Positions 21,547 through 33,601 of a DNA stretch of 64,000 nucleotides are shown one piece after another. Positions within the stretch are counted from its first letter, which is position 1, and every line of letters starts with the position of its first letter. The notes below the pieces were generated by a model. The model had not been told where the DNA came from and searched no databases. It saw only the letters and a list, made by a program, of their open reading frames with translations. Source of the stretch: Pelobates cultripes (taxonomy: Eukaryota > Chordata > Amphibia > Anura > Pelobatidae). Made by a program: the position numbers and the translations under genes. The stretch lies in the NCBI GenBank assembly GCA_933207985.1, contig OW240914.1, forward strand, positions 285,503,751 to 285,567,750. Direction: 5' to 3'.

Positions 21547-22400
21547 TCAATTCAAATACAGCCAAGAACCAGGTAAACAGTAACTACAGTTACGCAATCT
21601 TACAAACTACAGAAACACAAGAAACAAACAGCAAGACTAGGCAGGGCTGTGTATCAGTCAAAAAGAAGATATGTGAATTAGAAGAGTGGAAATATTAATG
21701 TAGGCACCAACATGTCAGGTCAATAACAATGTTAGTAGGAAAATTATTACTGTTACTAAGAACTCTGGAAGGTACAAATGTGACATGGGTCAGCAGGCTG
21801 GATAGTACCACAGTATTTCAGCCAAAGCTCCCAGTCATACACACGCAGATCAACAAGGAAAATAATCAACTGTTTCATCAAGCTTACAATTTTATCGACA
21901 TGTTGGAAAACTGTCAAGAGCAGTAGAGCGAGAAAAACTCTCCAAAACATTCCTCTAGGAAGGTGCAGTAGCTATGGGCAGTCCACACAATGTTGTCCTG
22001 GGAGACAAATTTGTCATTCATTAACCCGTTCACTACCAAGCAGTTTGCAGAGAACTCACCCTGGAAATCCAAGTATTATGGGTGTCCTGGAAAGAAAATG
22101 TTTAAATGTATTCTTCTTTTCAGTACGCCTAGATAGCACATTCGTTAATAGAAACAAAAGGAAAAAATGTGTGTGGAGAACTTTTAGAAAATCATTTACC
22201 ACTTAATCAGTTTACAAATAAGAAAACAGAGTTGTAAATAAATACAATTTCTCAATCTTAATTCCATATAATCCCCTCAACCATACATTGTACAATATAA
22301 ACTCAGTTCTCAGTTCTATGTGTGCACCGAGGCCTACAATAACGTTTCAGCAGGTCAGTCATGGTCTGCCGAAACCGACGAACAGAGTAGGCGTGAAAAT
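21547..22400. other. Unassigned interval
   Basis: No repeat boundary or gene recognised. Short ORFs look fortuitous. Confidence 0.4.
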
Positions 22401-22940
22401 AAATAAAAGAGAAATCAAGGAGGAGGGTAGACAGAGGCTGGTAAAAAAAAAAAAAATCTATTTTCGGGGTCAAAGGCTGAGGCATACAATAGCCACCGCC
22501 ATGTGCAGCTAGGCTATAATGACTTTTAAAGCCTAGCTGTACAAGACGGTTTTGAGTAGGGAAAGCTCCATGTTCATTCAATAACAACAACCACAATGTG
22601 CATCTAGGATTTACAAGTATTTTTATTTTTTTGCTTCTATGTGCTTTCCCTAACCCCTACCACCCCATGTGCAGCAATGCTTTAATTAGTTTTTCCTCCA
22701 TGTGTTTTTGCAACACTCCCCCTCACTACCATGGGTGGGTAGGTTTTAATTATAATTTTAAAGCCGAGCTGCACATGGTGGTGGTAATGGGTAAGGAAAG
22801 TGCATGGAAGAAAATTAATAATTTGTTTCTCCCATGTGCATTCACTAGCCACCATCACCATGTGCATCTATGTTTTACAAGTAATTTTTCATTGGTGGAA
22901 ATAAGTGTGCATGGGGGAGGAAGTGATGTGACAGCATGAG
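22401..22940. repeat. Degenerate repeats with ACCATGTGCA boxes
   Basis: Copies of CCATGTGCAGC or CCATGTGCATC recur, near 22500, 22665 and 22855, with inverted copies near 22770. They are separated by AT-rich spacers of about 80-110 bp. This looks like an old tandem array with inversions. Confidence 0.5.
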
Positions 22941-24229
22941 TGTGGGGGAATCATATTGTATATAGGGAGGCTATATTTCTCTCTTCAGCCTCCCTACACA
23001 GTGCTCATTTTATTATAATTATTTTTAGCTGAGGCCCCCTCCTGCTTACCTTTTTGCAGTGAGTGGGGCTCTGATCCCTATTCCCTTGTGGTCTTGTGGA
23101 TCCTTCTTCCTGGGTGAGCCAATGGATCCAGTATCCTGGGTTCGCCTGGCAGGCTGCCCCTCAGAATGCCCCCTTCCGGTGTCTCAGCCAGAGGGCATCC
23201 TGCACAGTGAGCAGCGCAGCACCATACAGAGAGATCTCTAGATCTCTGTACCAGCCTGTGCAGAATGGGGGGCTTTGTGGGAGCTCAGGAGAGGTAGCCC
23301 TAGAAAGGTAGTGCCAGCTCTGCTATTGGCACAATCATTGCAAATTAAAAAAAATGTAAATTAACAAATTTAATTTGCAATGAATTTAATTCTGTATACA
23401 CAAATGCAGGGTATGGGGTGCAGACCTTGGTGATCGTGTATACTCGAGTGGCAACGTGAAGGGGTTAAGAGGAAGATAACTATTCCATGACATACACACA
23501 TATATTCCCTCAATACAAGGTTGAGAGTCATGTATTTTTTACTACACTTTGAGGATACAGCCCTGGCGTCTCTGGCACTGAAGGTGTACCAGTTCAGGAA
23601 CACTACAGTCCGTGGGTTTTTATGACCTAACCTGTACCACTAACTGCTCTACTAAATGCTACGACTCAGTTTTGGAAGCATATCCACAGACAATGCAGAA
23701 TATACTTCACTGGTATCTGGTTACTATAAAATATTCTATCTAGATAGTCCTCTGGCAATACTCTATGAGTAACTACTCTGTAGATGACAATAAATAGCAA
23801 TATACCTGTGAGGCCTCAAGGAAGAGACAAACAGGCTTCTTATTGGTAACTCAAAGAACTCAGACAGTTTATTGTAGAAAGAACCAGCATATACAGTATA
23901 GAGCACCGCATACAGTAAAACATTGTACATCAATTTAAACCAATGGGAATAAATAGTATACAGAGGAAAGAACTGGTTACACAGTGATTCATTTCACTAG
24001 TTCTTTCCCATTTTGTGCAAGTCCACCATGACAACAAAAGGTTATCTTGATCAGCCATGTAGATATCTGGACACACTGTAATTCAGAGCAATCTCTGATT
24101 ACATTAACACAGTCTTTTGCTGTAGTTAATTGGTAGGAAACCCTTTAATAGTACTGTGCCAAAACAACATCTGGTGGGCCGGTTCAATCAGTTTTTTTTT
24201 TTAAATTAAGGAGTGTATGTTGCTTTTGT
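22941..24229. other. Unassigned, with a GC-richer block near 23.0-23.3 kb
   Basis: 23035-23310 resembles the GC-rich non-coding core of the hAT-like elements (CCTGCTTACCTTTTTGCAG, then GTGGTCTTGTGGATCC), and AGAGATCTCTAGATCTCT is a small palindrome near 23229. 23311-24229 shows no recognisable gene or repeat edge. Confidence 0.35.
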
Positions 24230-24545
24230 TATTTATAGGTTCTCCAGTTGTTTTGTAACAGTGCATTTGTGCGTATATGGGCTGTTATATTGGATATGTT
24301 CCTGAGTAGTTTGTGGTATTGTGTATGACACCTATTAATGTGTGCTGTTTATGGGGGCTGCTTGTGGAATTGTGTGTGGATGATATGTCACATTGTGTGT
24401 TTAGTGGTGTCTGTATGTGTGGGGCTGCTTGTGGCATTGCATGTGAGAGGTTGCTTGTGGGGTTGTCTGCGTGTATGTGGATTGTCAGTGGTGTTTGTGA
24501 GGACTGTGTGTATTTGTGTGTGTCCTATTTATATTATTTGTGTGA
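24230..24545. repeat. GT-rich minisatellite
   Basis: Degenerate units such as GCTTGTGGCATTGTGTGT. The overlapping Cys/Val-rich ORFs are repeat translation. Confidence 0.75.
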
Positions 24546-25239
24546 GCGGGAGTATTCTCCTGCAGCTTTGTATTCTTCTGCAGCTTTTATATCTAAGAGT
24601 GTGGGTGGCTTCCCTGAGGCCCAGTGTGGACTTAGCTAGCCAGGTTTAGGTCAAGGGAGGGGAACTGTGATAGCTGCTGTGGGTTCCTCTACTCCAGTGT
24701 GGATTCCCATTTACAAGTGTGAGGAGAAAGTGATCTGAGACCACTTCCTCTAAGTGGTGTAATGCGTAAATCCATTCTCCTGACAAAAAATGAGGTGCTT
24801 CTGAAACGGTACTGCGTACTTGCGGCTTGCAGAAAACAAACCAGAGGGATCAGGCCATCCATCAAATACACGGTTAAAAAAAAGTAACCTTATTGAATTT
24901 AGTTCCACAGAAGGTGTAATTCCAAAGATTGCTTCCTGCCATTTCAATCACAGGATCTCCCCTGCCGGCCCATGCAGGGTAGCACAGCCATAAGAGGGCT
25001 GAAGGAAAGATTTGTGCATTTGTGCGTGCCTGGCATCCTGCCTGTCTCCCTCTCGCAAGCTCCCATAATATCAGAACCTTGCCATGGTAACCCAGGGCAA
25101 CGCTCGGTAATACCGACGCTAACGAGATGGAGAAGCATGGTCTGACGGTACAGACCAAGTAACCGGACCACCGTCCTCAGCATGCCTCCCTGTACCCCGG
25201 CAAGGTAATATATTTTAATGATTCAATTAATCAAGCAGC
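24546..25239. other. Unassigned interval
   Basis: A GC-richer stretch near 24950-25200 has no identifiable gene on either strand. Confidence 0.35.
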
Positions 25240-26180
25240 CATCTTATCCCCTATTAACCCAGTACACCCCCTGCCATCATGCCCCCTATCAACCCATCAA
25301 GCCACTACACCCCCTGCCACTTTGCCCCCTATTAACCCACTACACCCACTGCCACCCCCTATTAACCCACTACACCCCCTGCCATCTTTCCCCCAATCAA
25401 CCCACTACATCCCCTGCTATTTTGCCCCCTACTAACCCACTACATCCCATGCCATTATTCCCCCACTGCATCCACTGCCATCTTGCTCCCTATTAACCAG
25501 CTACACCCCCTGCCATCTTAACAACTATTAGCCCTCTACATCTCTTACCCATAACGCCATATTAACCCACTACAACTCCTCCCCATAACCCCTGCACCCC
25601 CTGCCATCTTGCCCCCTATTAACGCACTACACCACCTGCCATCTATTAACCCACTACACCCCCTGCCATCATTCTCCTATTAACCCACTACACCCCCTGC
25701 CATCTTAACACCTATTAACCCTCTACATCTCCTACCCATAACCCCATATTAACCCACTACACCTCCTCCCCATAACCCCCTATGCCCCTGCCATCTTGCC
25801 CCTTATTAACGCACTACACCCCCTGCCATCATACCCCTAATTGACACACTGCACTCCATGCACTTACATACAACACACTCTCTATACCCCTTATATACAC
25901 CCCCTGGACTCAGACACACACACTCTCTATAACCCTTATACAACACCACTCATCCTTCACTCACATTCACACAGTACACAAACTCTATACACCCTAAACA
26001 TACACTACACTCTCTGCACTCATACACTCTATACTCCCTATAAACACACACTACACACCCTGCACTCACCCACTTCCTACTCTATATTCCTTATACACAC
26101 CACACCCCCATGCATTCACACACACACACACTCTATACACACACTACTCTATATACGCATACACACACAATTAACACACC
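25240..26180. repeat. Minisatellites (~35-bp CCCACTACACCCCCTGCCAT unit, then CTCTATACACCC-type)
   Basis: 25240-25850 repeats CCTATTAACCCACTACACCC with CCTGCCATCTTGCC at about 35-bp spacing. 25850-26180 is a CA-rich array with CACTCTATAC. The array abuts a hAT-type end. Confidence 0.9.
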
Positions 26181-26189
26181 CCTTTTTGG

Positions 26190-26262
26190 CCCCGCCCCTC
26201 GCAATAGGCTGCTCTGCCATTAACTACCTGGGCTCAATTTTTGTCCCAGTCTGGCCCTGCAC
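26190..26262 (-). mobile_element. hAT-like element end
   Basis: The sequence CTCAATTTTTGTCCCAGTCT followed by GGCCCTG is the complement of a CAGGGCCAGACTGGGACA start, a common vertebrate hAT terminus. The opposite end was not identified; the adjacent minisatellites probably belong to the same element. Confidence 0.55.
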
Positions 26263-26770
26263 AGAACCATAAGCACATAAACACACACCGCACCTCCCAC
26301 GTGTCACTATTTTGAGCCCAAATCCTTCTGTCCCTTTTTTATCCTAATGTCCCTTTTTGGTAGGAGCACATTGTTGTGTCTGATTGTATAAGAGAGCTCC
26401 ACAGCAGACTACAATAAATGTGTTTAGAAATCAGTCTGTGTAAATAAGATACACTGTTCTTGTTCTAAATAAATTATATTATAGTTACAAAAATCGTTAT
26501 TAATAAGTTACTAAGAATTTCTCAGAACAGCTCTGGCCACATCCACAATCGCACCCTTAAAATAATACTGTCCCTCTTTGTACATTCAAAATTTTGAGAG
26601 GCATGCAATAACACTTGGTTATTTGTTAGTATAACACCAGGACATACATGTCCAGACTTGCCCAGGACTACTGATAGTGATATGACTTGGCAGCCAGTGG
26701 AGAGATGCTACAAAGAGAGAGACACAGCTTCATTCATTCTTTGCCCCTCATACAATACATGAAAAACAGA
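26263..26770. other. Unassigned AT-rich interval
   Basis: Nothing recognised before the LINE begins. Confidence 0.4.
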
Positions 26771-28838
26771 AGGGGAACAACACCAATCGTGGCATCCAAA
26801 AATAGCATCTGCCCCTGCCATTCATCCTTTCCCTAGAACCACTTGCTGCCAAAATTAGAGCCCATCCAGATATACATGGCATAGAAGTGGATGATACCCG
26901 ATATTGTCTATCGATGTTTGAAGATTACATTCTTCTCTCTTTAGACAAGCCAACAGTATCAGTACCAGCGGTACTACATCTGTTCCAAGAATATGGCTCA
27001 CTTTCCTACTACAAATTAAATCAGTCAAAGATCCAAGCTCTGTCGATTGGTCTGAATGCTACAGTCATTAGCCATCTCACCCATTCATACGAATTTGATT
27101 GGAGAAAGTCTAGCATAATGTAGTTAAGCGTCAAATTAGTCCTCTCACTTGAAACCATATATAACTTGAATTACAAAACAGGATTTCGAGGATTTCAAGG
27201 ATTTCTCGAAAAAGAGGTCGGTCAGGCTTTCCTGGCTGGGCAGGGTTAACACCACCAAAATGGTAATATTGCCTAAAATCTTGTCCGAATGTTGCCTATC
27301 TGCATGCCTCCTTCCTTGTGCAGACAATTGCAGAACATTATCAACAAATTTATCTCGGACTGCCATAAATCTCGGATCCCGATGTCCCTCCTTCAGAAAT
27401 ACCCCACCTTCAAAACTACTACAAAGCGTCAATTCTGGAGGCAGCAGTCAAGATGCACAACCCCAAAAATACTCTTCAATGGGTAGACATGGAGAGAAGA
27501 AGGGCAGCGGAGGGAGCGCTGGGGGACCTGTCATGGACCCCACTAACAGCTCTTCCCCTGTACATTACTGTCTTTGCATTATAATCATAATAGAGATGTG
27601 GAACTGCACTCAAACCCATGGAATATGTATCCGGGTGCAACCAGGCCAGTCCCAGTACCAGGGATCAAATAATTGATAAAGAAACATAGAAAAAAGGTCC
27701 AGGCACTCCAGGATACAAAACGGCAAATTTATTGAACCCACTGCCACTCAGAACATTTCGACCTACATGATCTTTGTCAAGCTGTCTTTGCATTATAGGG
27801 ATCAACTCCGCAAAAAGCAAGGAGATTACCACAACTGTCACATGCGACCTCCAGTGACGGCGCTTAAAGTTCTTTCACCCTGGTTACCTCTGCAGTCTTG
27901 GTGCCAACTAGGGGTGAAATGCATTGGGAAACTGTGCAAGGGTGGAGCCATTAGGGCTTTCCCAGAACTCCAGGAAGCTTACAAACTACCGAACTCATTT
28001 ATCTTTCACTACTTACAAATGAAAAGCATCATCTCTGCACATGTGCAGCCTGGAGCAATCACCCCTATGGGACACAGTGAGGGACCTGATCACTGATGAG
28101 CTGGTGACCATGATAACCCGCTTGCTCCTTCTCTTTCCACACCGTTTACACAAAAATCTCAAACAGCTGACAGCACTCATTATGCTAGCTGCCAGAAACT
28201 TTAGATAGCGGTCAACTGGAAAACACCAACATGCCCTTCAAACCTTTAACTCCTACAAAAAAATACAGCTTTATTATGTATATGGACGAATGTCGCTAAA
28301 CTACCCTGTGCAATTTAAACCTTTTTATACGCCGCAATGAGGGGGCGTCCCCTCGCAGGGTTACAGGGAACCAGTAATGAGGGTTTGGTGAGATTCAAAC
28401 ACATAGGAGCATAAACAAGGGACATAACTGCATACTCAGGCAAAAAAAAAAAAAACCCTCTTAATAAATTGACCACAGACTAACTTTAGTGGATGGACAT
28501 ACATAAAATTGTGGTTGAGTCTAGTTCTTCCCCTCCCGATTTCTTTACTGTACCTCCTTCCCTTTTCTCTTTTACTTGTTCCTCATTGCAGGATGCATGC
28601 TTTGGTCACTTCATACAAAATTACAGTATATCTCAGTTTGGTAATACGTGTCCCTCCTTCCAATATAGTGATTGTTTGTGTATTCCTCAGTAACTGCTCA
28701 AATTATAAAATTGTCCGCTATCACTCATTGTACCTTTACGCACAAGGTTCTTACACTTATCGATTGTATTAAAGTATGCATACCTGTGATACTGTTCATT
28801 CTATTTGAAAATCAATAAAAACTTTATGACAAAAAAAT
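26771..28838 (+). pseudogene. L1/Tx1-like LINE, 5'-truncated and decayed
   Basis: The readable part starts within the reverse transcriptase. FILSLEPLAAKIR and then a YADD-box equivalent reading SMFEDYILLSL (catalytic ADD lost) are followed by VSVPAVLHLFQEYGSLSYYK. Then come GRVNTTKMVILPK, the conserved Gly-Arg-Ile-x-x-x-Lys-Met block, and PICMPPSLCRQLQNIINKFI in a shifted frame. Later, 27767-28096 has AIRAFPELQEAYKLPNSFIF, and near 28170 LTALIMLAARN marks the C-terminus. A foreign repeat splits it at about 27588-27790. The 3' region ends with AATAAA and ACAAAAAAAT at about 28815-28839. Many frame changes and stops make it inactive. Confidence 0.85.
27588..27790. mobile_element. Small dispersed repeat inserted in the LINE
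   Basis: The LINE frame ITVFAL is broken here and resumes after 27782 with a repeated CTGTCTTTGCATTATA. That string flanks the insert on both sides (27568-27583 and 27782-27797), so it looks like a target-site duplication of about 16 bp. The insert holds AATTTATTGAACCCAC and a GATCTTTGTCAAG end. Its class is unknown. Confidence 0.65.
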
Positions 28839-29035
28839 AGCGTCTGCTGACCAGGGCTGACCAAGACTCATATGTTCTAGTCAGCTGAAGATTAGTGCCC
28901 CTGCCACCATTTTATGGACAGCAGCTGAATTAATAGTAATTCCCACTATTATCAGCCAGCACCGGGGTATTGTGGAAAATGGATGGTAGATTATTAATAT
29001 GAGAGACGAATAAAAGAGCTTAGCAAAAACATTAG
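28839..29035. other. Unassigned spacer
   Basis: Nothing recognised. Confidence 0.4.
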
Positions 29036-29250
29036 ACATGTGCAATTCATTTCGGTCCGAATATGAATTCGGACGAATTTCGGGCAATTCAGACATTCGG
29101 GTACCTCCGAATGTCCGAATTGCAGAATTGCCGAGGTCCCGAAGTTCCAAAATTACCGAATTTCCGAAGTGCCGAATTTCCAAAGTGCCGAAGTTCCGAA
29201 GTTGCCGAAGTTCCGAAGTGTGAAAGTGCCGAAGTTCCGAAGCACAGTAT
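29036..29250. repeat. Minisatellite of CCGAAGTTCCGAAGTG-type units
   Basis: Short 8-9-bp units (CCGAAGTTC, CCGAATTTC, CCGAATGTC) with a regularly placed CpG. ORFs on both strands in this block are repeat translation. Confidence 0.85.
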
Positions 29251-29524
29251 TGCCTAAGTACTAATATACTTACCCAGTGGAAGAAGAAGAATGTTACACT
29301 GTATACAATTTTAAATAAAAAGTATACAAACATAGCCAGGATTCAGCTGTAAGCATTTGCAACACTTACAACAATCAAGTAACATACATTCATATAAAAT
29401 GTAAATGTACTTAGCCAGTCAGTGTAATGACAGGAATGAATAAATAGATAACTCTCTAATTCCCACGGTATTAGGGAGCTATCTACTAAAAGGCTGAAAG
29501 ACCTGAATTGGTCTTGCAGCCACA

Positions 29525-29597
29525 TTTACTAATACTAAGTAAAGATTACTTAGTATTAGTAAATTATGCCCCTACTCGCTATACCGCGAGTAGGGGC
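29525..29597. repeat. Two adjacent perfect hairpins
   Basis: TTTACTAATACTAAGTAA (29525-29542) pairs with its exact complement at 29546-29563 across a 3-base loop. Five bases later GCCCCTACTCGC (29568-29579) pairs with its exact complement at 29586-29597 across a 6-base loop. They precede a minisatellite. Confidence 0.9.
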
Positions 29598-29622
29598 ACG
29601 TCTATTAAACAGTGAGCAGCCT

Positions 29623-30016
29623 GTGGCCCCACCCCTAAGCAGTGGGTGGGGGCCCTAAATACTAATAGGGGGGACCTAACGTCCTCCCTCCTGGCCCCCA
29701 CCCCTGAGCGGTGGATGGGGGCCCTAAATACTAATAAGGGGGGGACCTAATGTCCTCCCCCTGGCCCCCACCCCTGAGCGGCGGGGGAGGGAGCCCTAAA
29801 TTGGAATAAGGGGGGGTGACCTAATGTCCTCCCCCCTGGCCCCCACCCCTGAGTGGTGGGTGGGGGCCCTAAATACTAATAAGGGGGGAGCCTAATGTCC
29901 TCTCCCCTGGCCCCCACCCCTGAGCGGCGGGTGGGGGCCCTAAATACCAATAGTGGGGGGGGACCTATTGTCCTCCCCCCAGGCCCTCACCCCTGAGCGG
30001 CGGGTGGGGGCCCTAA
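29623..30016. repeat. Minisatellite, ~70-74-bp unit
   Basis: Five and a half units. Each has GGCCCCCACCCCTGAGCGG and then GGTGGGGGCCC, which fold as a hairpin, followed by TAAATACTAATAAGGGGGG and ACCTAATGTCCTCC. Confidence 0.95.
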
Positions 30017-30039
30017 AAATTTTTTTTACCCCCCCCCCA

Positions 30040-30110
30040 GGTGACTAGAGGTCCCCACTATAGGGACAGGAATACATGTTTGTGTTCCTGACCCTATAGT
30101 TATCCTTTAA
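30040..30110. mobile_element. T2-type MITE, right end
   Basis: The CACTATAGGGACAGGAATAC block pairs with GTGTTCCTGACCCTATAG, then TTATCCTTTAA closes at TTAA 30107-30110. The adjoining minisatellite may lie inside the element. No left end is clear. Confidence 0.6.
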
Positions 30111-31125
30111 ATTGTGCTGACAAGTATGGTCTTGTGACTGGATTCATCTGTGGATATGAAACCAAACTTACTCAGATAAGACCAGGTCAAACTCCCTGTT
30201 CTTTCCTCATCTCCGTTTTCAGGGGATTAAAAAGGGATTGAATAGGTAACCTAGTTAGATCAGGTTGGAGTTTTTCGCAACCCTTGGTAAGCCACACTAA
30301 CAATTCCACCATTGTTTTTAACCCTGACAGCAAATGGCACTTAATACAAACTTTTGGACTCATTCCATCACCAAATCCTGTAACCCTTCCATTCCCGATA
30401 AGTAACGCAACACCATGTTAAGTGGGTAAGGGCAACGGCACCGGCTTTATTTAAACCAGCACAACCAAATATTGTCAGCTGCTGGTTTTACCCAGCAGAC
30501 AGGTACACTTTAAACTTCCAGAACTTCTTCAGCCTGTCCTTCGTCATCAACCAAATTCAAGCTGCGACTCCCCAGGCCTGTCCGAGCATTATTCATTTAC
30601 CAGGCTTGCTGGCGCAGGAAAGCCCCAGCTGTGACAAAATTAAAAACAGAGAAAACACAACACAAAACAACAATTCCAGAATAGAACCATTGGGGAGGGA
30701 GGGTGGGTGGGAAAAGACACTGCCAGGCTCTCTCAGCATTGTTCACCAGTAGTCTGGTAATTTTTCCCAGAATTCCATGCTTTCAACTGTAAAACCAACT
30801 GTATCCTTTTGGTTGCTATGCCAACCCCTCAGGGCAGCAGTCATGCTCCCCCCCTCCCTATTCGCTCAAAGGGTTGGCCTTTCTACAGCTGGATGGGAGT
30901 CCGGGGTGGGGATATTCTAAGTACACTTAAATGGATACTGTATTTTTTTATTACTGGTATTTAAAAGGCGCCAACAGATTCCGCAGCGCTGTACAATTAA
31001 TGGGGGACTTACAATATACACAGACAAATTCAAAAGGTAGAGAGGACCCTGCCCATAAGCTGATTTTGAGCCAAATAAGCTCTTTTATACAAAGTGCTTA
31101 GCTAGATAGCCTGTGAGCTTACTGT
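30111..31125. other. Unassigned interval
   Basis: No gene or repeat terminus recognised. 30958-31040 has GCGCCAACAGATTCCGCAGC and CTGTACAATTAATGGGGG, which look like a dispersed-repeat fragment. Confidence 0.35.
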
Positions 31126-31484
31126 AGGCACTATAACAATTTCATCTCTATAACCATTTCAGCTGATTTAATTTGTTATGGTGCCTGGCCACCCACACCA
31201 CAGCCCACCTTTGGAGGTATGACTAAGGCAGAGATTACACACTTTCTGATAGTCATACCAGTTTATACCAGTACTGGGCGCTGTCATAGGCTGACAGTCT
31301 CAGCCAATCACTGGTACCAATTTATGTTCACTAGCCCAAGCAGCACAGAGAGGATAGGCTGCTGGGCACTCTCTTGTAGCATTAAAACTTTAACGTTGAA
31401 TGAAAGAATGTCAACAGGGGACTGCAGACACTATAACCACTTCAATTAAATGTAGCAACTACAGTGGCTGCAGTATTCCTTTAA
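31126..31484. mobile_element. T2-type MITE, left end diverged
   Basis: It contains AACCATTTCAGCTGATTT with a GTTATGGTGCC block at the left. The right end reads GTGGCTGCAGTATTCCTTTAA, closing at TTAA 31481-31484. The left edge is approximate. Confidence 0.55.
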
Positions 31485-33042
31485 GGGACTGATCCTTTGA
31501 AGGTGACGTTGAAGCTGGCAATCTCCTGCTCTACACAGATAATTGGTATAATCTGACTTATAAGCATAATGTCCCCAAATAGAGGTTGTTTTTACATTCT
31601 GGTGGCATTTTTAGGAAGCTGGATTTCAAAAAATACCATCACATTTCTTACAAATATCCACAAGCAGGGTTTTAAACCGTTTTCATTAGGATACTTTTGG
31701 CTTGCCTACCATATGTGACAAAAATTATATTTCTGCGTCTATCCAAATATTTAAATTCGTGTTTGAAATATTAGAAAGTGAGGCATACCACAGACTCTAA
31801 AAAAAAAATTCCCCTCCATTTTACTGTACAGAATTAACAAATAAAAAAAAAAATGCATTTACATTTCATTTTTTAAGGTATAAATTAACAGCACTCTACC
31901 CACAAAATTACTGTTTTTCTTATGTGTAAGTGATGGGTCCGTAACTCAAATAAATGGTATGATATATATATATTTATTTATTTATTTATTTATTTTTTAA
32001 AGAAAAAAAAATTATACCGGAGGGGTAAACCATTGGTAGAATTTTACAAAATTGTTGCTAACAAGATCTTATTGTCATGTAGTTTGATTTATTTTAACAG
32101 CTGTTTAATTAACTAAAATAACAGTCCTTATTTTTACCTACTCTCGATGCTTGTTTGGTTTCCATTATTGTCTCTGATGGGGGAGCAGAAAGTCTTGCAA
32201 GGTTGGCGTATTTTGTATTTGTTAAAAGCATATCTACTTTAATTAGTATTATCATGATTTTCCAATTAAAATGTTGGTAAATGTTACCAAAGGTTAATTT
32301 TGGCTAATTTAGCTAATAATTATATAATATTCACTCACAATTAAAAGTATAGCCTAGCTGGCAAAATTCCATACAAAAATAGCACAATCGACTTCAAACA
32401 AATATTAAAACCTATATATTTATTTTAATGTAAATGTTTGATGGGTAATTCATTTTTATCCCTGTGCCGAAGAAGAATAAATTGGACAGGGTTTACTATT
32501 GCATTGGCACTGTTTCAAGATCAAGCTCTTGGTTATGACCAGGTCATGAAATGAAAAGTGAAGCTCAAATATAATAGTTAACACAAATCCTAACTCTAAC
32601 TTTAACACTAGTCTTTATATTAAATGTTTACACTGGTTTGTTTGCAGCATTTTTTGCTAATTTTTTTGATTAGCTATCGTAGAGGGTCAGGTGGAAAGGT
32701 GAAGCTCTCATATCCACTTTGTGCTAGGGCACAAAGCAGTGGAGAAGAGCTGCCCTAATGACAGCCAGGAGGGTGCAACCCAGAGGCTCTAAAAAAATAT
32801 TGATTCTTTTTTTATTTTATATATATATATTTTATAAATTGAGAAAGAGGGGACAAGAGGTACTTTAGGGGTGGACTCTTTAATAATGGATCCTTAATAA
32901 AAATAAAAACTAACCATATATATTGTTTATCCATCTAGGCGTATACTTGACTTCTCAGCATAGTGACATTATGACATTGTGCAGGACCACTGCTTAGCAG
33001 TAAGATGGAGATTAGTTAAATCCATACCCACACAGTGAGCTG
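31485..33042. other. AT-rich interval with short (TTTA)n and (TA)n runs
   Basis: Simple repeats occur near 31960-31995 and 32815-32835. No gene recognised. Confidence 0.4.
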
Positions 33043-33601
33043 TGTCACAATACCAGTGCCTAGCGGCACTGTACTACCACGTAAGTGATGTCTCTTTTGT
33101 TCTCTGATACACAACCACTCATCCTTAACTTCCTGGTGCCTCATTATGACATCATATATAAAATGAAAACCTCCCATTGGTCTCTTTTTATTATGTTAGA
33201 GTTTGTTGCCTTTGTTAATGATGTGTACACACTTGTGACATCATGGCTCTCTGTAACCAATCACAACCCAGTACAGGGTATATATACTTCCTGGTTGTCC
33301 TTGTTTCCTTGCCATGTCAGGGTTTCTGTTTACCCGAGAGTGCGTTAAATATGACTTATTATTCCATTTTCTGACTTTGGCTTTTGACCATTTTTGATAC
33401 CAGTAAGCCTGACCTTGGCTTGAGTCTTGTTTCTGTGTACCTCTGTAATCCCTGACAATGGCTTGTTAACATTTATTCTGTGTTTGCTTGCAGACTTTCT
33501 GATTATAATCACAGTGCTAGTTGGGTCTCTCTAAGTACCAGAATGCTTACCTTCCTTGCATATAACTAGGTTTGTGTGTTAGGGTCAGGCTAATACTGAC
33601 A
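33043..33601 (+). mobile_element. Probable solo LTR of a Ty3/gypsy-type element
   Basis: The ends are TGTCA and TGACA, the inverted TG...CA ends of LTRs. Inside, AACCAATCACAACCC precedes GGTATATATACTTCC, which would serve as promoter CCAAT and TATA boxes. A run of TGACTTTGGC, TGACC and TGACCTTGGCTTG follows, typical of the R-U5 region of frog and fish gypsy LTRs. The flanking 5-mers (AGCTG and GGGTG) agree at only three of five positions, so the target duplication is weak. No internal gag or pol region adjoins it. Confidence 0.5.

Noticed and set aside
27260..27676. 138-codon plus-strand ORF as an independent gene
   Set aside because: It carries LINE ORF2 blocks in shifting frames and runs into an inserted repeat.
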